Shown here: piece after piece, positions 5,870-8,434 of the stretch | Layout: the number at the start of each line of letters is the position of its first letter | Position numbering within the stretch: the stretch's first letter is position 1 | DNA from: Candidatus Bathyarchaeota archaeon | GTDB lineage: Archaea > Thermoproteota > Bathyarchaeia > Bathyarchaeales > Bathycorpusculaceae | DNA length: 8,434 nt | Assembly: GCA_026014845.1 (NCBI GenBank) | Contig: JAOZHM010000240.1 | Span: 1-8,434, forward strand | Direction: 5' to 3' | Position numbers and translations under genes: made by a program | Notes under the pieces: generated by a model | The model's input: the letters and a program-made list of their open reading frames with translations, nothing else | What the model was told of the DNA's origin: nothing | Database searches by the model: none

Positions 5870-6423
5870 GACAAACCGCGTGCGATTAATCGTGCAGTTC
5901 GGATCGGTTCCGGAACTCTGCTGTAAACCGAAAGAGCCCTAATAAGCTGGACTGCCCATTTGATGGGAGCACCTACAGTTTCAACGTAAACTGGGGGTTC
6001 ACTAGCTAAAACAAGAACTTTATGGATTAAACCTAATTTTTCAAACACGGCCCAGCGGATTTGCCAGTCTTCAAAATGGCAGTGTAGGGCTCGTTTTACT
6101 GCTTTGTTGTCTGGTTTTGTTCGTGATATTACGATGACTGGTTTTCCGAATTCTTCATAAACAATCGTTGGGTCAATGACATTAAAGCCTGCAAAGGAAA
6201 CACCTCCAAGTATTACTGCTCTGAATCTCCACGGTCTTAGGGTTTTGACAAGTTTTTGGGTTGCATCTAAGCCGTCAACTGTTATTTTCGTAATTTGTAC
6301 TCTTTCAATTTTCAATTCTTTGAACAGAACCGCCGCGAGAAGAGCCTTTGGTGTTATACCCTTTTGGAAGCTTCCGTCTTCAACTCCTACCACGGGTGCG
6401 TTTCGGAAGGCACTTCGGCTCAT
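5866..6423 (-). CDS. DUF99/UPF0215 protein, endonuclease V-like fold
   Basis: The 185-residue protein belongs to DUF99 (UPF0215), an almost exclusively archaeal family distantly related to endonuclease V. Visible family blocks are PVVGVEDGSF (10-19, with E15 and D16), KITVDGLDATQKLV (46-59), AVILGGVSFAGFNVIDP (69-85), PVIVISR (95-101) and the C-terminal SRVPEPIRTARLIARG (168-183). No biochemical role is established; deaminated-base or other nucleic-acid cleavage is a guess from the fold. ATG 6423 is preferred because family members start about ten residues before the G-[IV]-[DE]-D-G motif. ATG 6453 would add ten residues and lengthen the overlap with cdc6. No clear ribosome binding site is seen for either, which fits coupling to cdc6 translation. 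The gene follows cdc6 in one transcript and converges on DP1 with shared stop bases. Confidence 0.88.
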   Translation of the reverse strand: MSRSAFRNAPVVGVEDGSFQKGITPKALLAAVLFKELKIERVQITKITVDGLDATQKLVKTLRPWRFRAVILGGVSFAGFNVIDPTIVYEEFGKPVIVISRTKPDNKAVKRALHCHFEDWQIRWAVFEKLGLIHKVLVLASEPPVYVETVGAPIKWAVQLIRALSVYSRVPEPIRTARLIARGLS

Positions 6424-7630
6424 GTTTGACCAAACTTCCAAACCTATTGTCATCAGCGAAAACTTCTTTAATAAGGGTGCGTGTTACCTCCAACCGAATT
6501 TTCTTCGTTCGCCCATACCTTCCCATACTTACGACCTGCGCATTCAACAACCCTATCGCATCAAGTTCATTCACCAAAGTGCTCACGCGCCGCTGCGTCA
6601 AAGGTGTAACACCTAACTCTCCACAAAGCTCACCATAAACTTCGTAAATTTCACCAGTGATGACGCGGTGAACATTCGATTTGTTCAACTGAAAAAGGCT
6701 TAGAACCACAAGTTTCGAATGTAAAGTGAGGTTTTTCAATGCTTCAACAACTCGGTTGTGCTCGATGTGTTTTTCCGCTTCTCGGACATGTTCTTCGACA
6801 ACGACTTTTACACCTTTTCGCTCTGCAACCTCGCCAGCAACGCGCAACAAATCCAAGGCCCTCCTAGCGTCACCATGTTCCGCGGCAGCTAAAGCAGCGC
6901 AGAGGCTTAGAGCGCCGTCAGACAAAGCATTATCACAGAAAGCCAATTGGGCACGGCAAAAAAGAATGTTTTTCAATTCCCCCGCATCGTATGGCCCAAA
7001 AACAATTTCTTCTTCGCTAAGTGAACTTAAAACACGTGGATCGAGAAACTCCTTTAGTCTTAGGTCGTTAGATATGCCCACAAGGGAAAGCTTGCTATTA
7101 GACAGCGCCTCGTTTATCCGCGTGAGCTCGTAGAGGACACGATCACCACGAGTCTTTACTAGCGCGTCAATCTCATCTAAAACAATGATAAAGACTATTT
7201 TGGAAGAATCTAAGCCTGTTCTAAACCTGTCATAAACCTCTCCAACAGATAAACCAGTAAAGGGAACTGACACTCCTAGGCTCTGGCATAACCTTGCAAA
7301 GACGCGATATTCAGTTCCAGCTAAATGACAGTTGACGAAACAGACTTTAACAGGTGCATTAAACTCTTTTGCCTTAGCCTCCAAATGGTTTAGCACGTAC
7401 TTAGTTACGGCTGTTTTACCTGTTCCTGTCTTTCCATAAAGAAGAATGTTTGAGCATCTAGCGCTTTTTAAGACAGGCGCCACTGTTTGCCCAAGGGATC
7501 TAATTTGATCTTCACGATGCGGCAGTCTGTCAGGCAAGTAATCATGACGAAGAACCTCTCGATCTTTAAAAATCTCTGCGTTACTAGTGAACTTTTCGAA
7601 CACTTCATCAAGTATACCAGAGCTGTTCAA
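6380..7630 (-). CDS. cdc6: Orc1/Cdc6 replication initiator AAA+ ATPase
   Basis: This 416-residue protein recognises archaeal origins and is thought to load the MCM helicase. The AAA+ part shows Walker A GKTGTGKT (66-73), Walker B IIVLDEID (148-155), sensor 1 GISND (185-189), the DPRVLSSL segment of the initiator-specific region (197-204), and sensor 2 GDARRALD (253-260). The C-terminal winged helix covers about 300-390 (TPLTQRRVSTLVNELDAIGLL, then GRYGRTKKIRL, the likely wing). The residues needed for ATP binding and hydrolysis are present. The last 26 residues form a basic tail (CLPKRTRGRS) beyond the usual family end, partly encoded in the overlap with the DUF99 gene. TTG 7630 is the start, with AGGAGAGG five bases upstream. 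The gene reads away from two Origin Recognition Box elements just upstream, the usual archaeal arrangement. Confidence 0.96.
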   Translation of the reverse strand: MNSSGILDEVFEKFTSNAEIFKDREVLRHDYLPDRLPHREDQIRSLGQTVAPVLKSARCSNILLYGKTGTGKTAVTKYVLNHLEAKAKEFNAPVKVCFVNCHLAGTEYRVFARLCQSLGVSVPFTGLSVGEVYDRFRTGLDSSKIVFIIVLDEIDALVKTRGDRVLYELTRINEALSNSKLSLVGISNDLRLKEFLDPRVLSSLSEEEIVFGPYDAGELKNILFCRAQLAFCDNALSDGALSLCAALAAAEHGDARRALDLLRVAGEVAERKGVKVVVEEHVREAEKHIEHNRVVEALKNLTLHSKLVVLSLFQLNKSNVHRVITGEIYEVYGELCGELGVTPLTQRRVSTLVNELDAIGLLNAQVVSMGRYGRTKKIRLEVTRTLIKEVFADDNRFGSLVKHEPKCLPKRTRGRS

Positions 7631-7635
7631 ATGTT

Positions 7636-7643
7636 CCTCTCCT
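7636..7643 (-). promoter_or_regulatory. Ribosome binding site of cdc6
   Basis: The minus strand reads AGGAGAGG. The GGAG core ends 8 nt before TTG 7630 and supports that non-ATG start. Confidence 0.6.
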
Positions 7644-7666
7644 TACCTTTCAGGCGTAATGCTTCA

Positions 7667-7674
7667 GTTTCCAT
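7667..7674 (-). promoter_or_regulatory. Short ORB-like core overlapping the cdc6 promoter
   Basis: The minus strand reads ATGGAAAC, the same octamer found in both full Origin Recognition Boxes of this window and in the same orientation as the left one. It lacks the TTCCA half and the GGGG string. It overlaps the candidate cdc6 TATA box, so binding by Orc1/Cdc6 could repress its own gene. That is inference from one short match. Confidence 0.3.
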
Positions 7675-7678
7675 AAAG
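7671..7678 (-). promoter_or_regulatory. Candidate TATA box for cdc6-DUF99
   Basis: The minus strand reads CTTTATGG, 41-48 nt before TTG 7630, matching the spacing of the other leadered genes here. CTTATTTT around 7683-7690 is a less well-placed alternative. Confidence 0.4.
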
Positions 7679-7752
7679 AAAAAATAAGCCCTATCATACA
7701 CAAAACTGAATCACTAGAACAAAAAATCTAAAAAGAAGGAGAAAAGCCCACA

Positions 7753-7777
7753 GACACCCCGGTGTTTCCATTGGAAC
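7753..7777 (-). promoter_or_regulatory. Origin Recognition Box, left copy
   Basis: On the minus strand the element starts GTTCCAATGGAAACA and ends GGGGTGTC, with CC between the blocks. It has the dyad TTCCA-A-TGGAA and the GGGG string of archaeal ORBs bound by Orc1/Cdc6. The G-string points left, towards cdc6. It differs from the right copy at two of 25 positions. Confidence 0.88.
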
Positions 7778-7935
7778 TCTTAAATAATCTTTTAGAAATA
7801 TGTTGATTTCTTCTTTAGAAGAAATATACTCTAAAGGGTAATCACGACAAAACCTATTATAATAATTACTGTTAAACATTTTTGATGTAGTGAACAAATT
7901 TTTAATCGTGAGATATGTTTAATCTCAGTTTTTCC
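7778..7935. other. AT-rich candidate DNA unwinding element
   Basis: The 158 bp between the two boxes contain 38 G or C, about 24%, the lowest stretch of this size that I noticed in the window. It contains a perfect 9-bp hairpin, a TATTATAATA palindrome at 7855-7864, and long A/T runs. Initial melting between inverted ORBs is established for other archaeal origins; here it is inferred. Confidence 0.65.
7806..7825. repeat. Perfect inverted repeat in the unwinding element
   Basis: ATTTCTTCT (7806-7814) and AGAAGAAAT (7817-7825) are exact reverse complements separated by TT. The pair could form a cruciform or short hairpin, or be a dimer site. It is not followed by a T-run on either strand in a way that marks a terminator, and no gene ends here. 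Confidence 0.6.
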
Positions 7936-7960
7936 GTTCCAATGGAAACAAAGGGGTGTC
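7936..7960 (+). promoter_or_regulatory. Origin Recognition Box, right copy
   Basis: The plus strand starts GTTCCAATGGAAACA, then AA, and ends GGGGTGTC. It is the inverted partner of the left copy, 158 bp away, with its G-string pointing right. Of the two it is nearer to the published ORB pattern (GGAAACAAAGGGG). Confidence 0.9.
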
Positions 7961-7998
7961 GCTCTTTAATCTAAATGTTTTTTAGTCTTATTCATCAA

Positions 7999-8037
7999 CC
8001 TTTCCCTTCCTCTCACTCTTTTACCTCTTCTCCCTTC
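7999..8037 (+). other. Polypyrimidine tract beside the origin
   Basis: Thirty-seven of 39 bases on the plus strand are C or T; only A8015 and A8023 interrupt it. It lies 38 bp right of the second ORB, in a stretch to about 8260 that stays rich in T and C on the same strand. No gene or terminator explains it. It could ease duplex opening or form unusual structure, which is speculative. Confidence 0.5.
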
Positions 8038-8092
8038 AACACTATTCAAAACCTACATAATGACGCCTAAACAACTACATTGATGTTTTTTC

Positions 8093-8393
8093 TTCACATT
8101 TTTGTGAATACCTTGTGAAGTTGATTTGCTATTGTCTCTTTTCCACCTTTCTTTGTCGTTATATTGACTCCTTCTTGTTTCTTTTTTGTGAACAAGTCAC
8201 CCCTATCCTTCTACTGGAGACAGCTAACCAGAGAGTCTTCTGTCATTTTTCTTCGTTTGGAGAATGTGTGAAGCTTGTGATAGTAGAAGCACTGCAAATT
8301 TATCTTGTTCACTTGTTTATAGCTCAAAACACCGTTATTTCTTATCCGTTCTTCACCATAACAGCTATAACTTGTGAACTGTAAAGTTGTGAA
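8093..8393 (+). repeat. Cluster of TTGTGAA heptamers right of the origin
   Basis: Exact TTGTGAA copies start at 8102, 8113, 8186, 8372 and 8387. Near copies are GTGTGAA at 8266 and TTGTGAT at 8275. TTCACA at 8093-8098 forms a 6-bp inverted repeat with the first copy across TTTT. Most copies come as pairs 9-15 bp apart. Apart from these repeats, the T/C-rich stretch, and a possible gene start at its end, the 474 bp from 7961 to 8434 hold nothing I can name. The repeats could be sites for an unidentified origin or promoter binding protein, or chance in AT-rich DNA. Confidence 0.45.
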
Positions 8394-8418
8394 GCACAGC
8401 TTAAGGTGCATAACGTTA

Positions 8419-8434
8419 ATGCCAGCGAGAAAGA
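8419..8434 (+). CDS. Possible start of a gene running off the right end
   Basis: ATG at 8419 opens a frame MPARK that is cut by the window edge. AAGGTG at 8403-8408, a fair ribosome binding site, lies 10 nt upstream, and CTATAAC around 8365-8371 could be a TATA box, slightly further away than in the other genes. A gene divergent from cdc6 on the far side of the origin is plausible. Five codons are too few to say what it encodes. Confidence 0.3.

Larger units (their letters stand above)
7753..7960. other. Probable chromosomal replication origin (oriC core)
   Basis: Two inverted Origin Recognition Boxes flank a 158-bp AT-rich segment, directly upstream of an orc1/cdc6 gene. This combination (initiator gene, inverted ORBs, unwinding element between them) is the established layout of archaeal origins studied in Sulfolobus and Pyrococcus. 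Flanking DNA to about 8400 holds no convincing gene and may belong to the same region. The call rests on the boxes themselves and on the context, which agree. Confidence 0.85.

Noticed and set aside
6726..7133. 135-codon open frame antisense to cdc6
   Set aside because: It is opposite conserved AAA+ motifs and is Ser/Ala/Arg-rich like other shadows.
7694..7897. 67-codon open frame across the left ORB and AT-rich element (-)
   Set aside because: It runs through the ORB and unwinding element, has an odd composition and no ribosome binding site. The origin reading explains the sequence better.
8141..8148. TTCCACCT as a third ORB-like half site
   Set aside because: It shares only TTCCA with the boxes, lacks the rest of the dyad and the G-string, and sits in pyrimidine-rich DNA where such matches are expected.
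8115..8384. 89-codon open frame in the origin flank (+)
   Set aside because: The Phe/Cys/Leu-rich product follows directly from the T/C-rich DNA. It starts at a GTG within a TTGTGAA repeat and has no ribosome binding site or family match.
7961..8434. Search for a tRNA, rRNA or C/D-box RNA in the right-hand non-coding region
   Set aside because: I found no cloverleaf, no conserved rRNA stretch and no paired C and D boxes with sensible spacing.

Overview
The window is archaeal. It encodes an Orc1/Cdc6 initiator, the small (exonuclease) subunit DP1 of the archaeal D-family DNA polymerase, and three families that are mainly archaeal in this form: a DUF99/UPF0215 protein, an AbrB-PhoU fusion and KaiC/RAD55-like ATPases. 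PolD is absent from classical Crenarchaeota (Sulfolobus and relatives), so a Euryarchaeota or a PolD-bearing TACK lineage is more likely. The mix of genes and the KaiC-like sequences remind me most of Bathyarchaeia, but this placement is inference. The DNA is moderately AT-rich. Several genes start with TTG behind GGTGA/GGAGG-type ribosome binding sites, and candidate TATA boxes sit about 40 nt before the start codons.

Layout, left to right. Positions 1-366 hold the 3' end of a KaiC/RAD55-like ATPase gene (+), followed by a possible 28-codon ORF. It converges on a complete single-domain KaiC-like ATPase gene (452-1210, -). A 222-bp divergent promoter region separates this from a 406-residue beta-solenoid protein (1433-2653, +) made of 17-residue repeats with a [ILV]-[DE]-V-G-G signature, related in style to bactofilins (polymer-forming cytoskeletal proteins). 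That gene shares its stop-codon bases with a convergent AbrB-PhoU regulator gene (2650-3633, -). After a second short divergent promoter region come a DUF429 RNase H-fold protein and DP1 (3729-5869, +), joined by an ATGA overlap. DP1 again shares its stop bases with the convergent DUF99 gene (5866-6423, -), which overlaps the 3' end of orc1/cdc6 (6380-7630, -).

The right end (7631-8434) has no convincing complete gene and looks like a replication origin. Two 25-bp elements, identical at 23 of 25 positions, match the archaeal Origin Recognition Box pattern (TTCCAnTGGAAAC followed by a GGGG string). They lie in inverted orientation either side of a 158-bp region of about 76% A+T that contains a perfect 9-bp hairpin. 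Beyond them lie a polypyrimidine tract and a cluster of TTGTGAA heptamers. A new gene may start at the very end (ATG at 8419, behind AAGGTG).

Taken together, the right half is a replication module: origin, initiator, a polymerase subunit and two nuclease-fold proteins (DUF429 and DUF99). The left half holds signalling ATPases, a solenoid scaffold protein and a PhoU-type regulator whose links to the replication module are unknown. I saw no tRNA or rRNA gene, transposon or CRISPR array.
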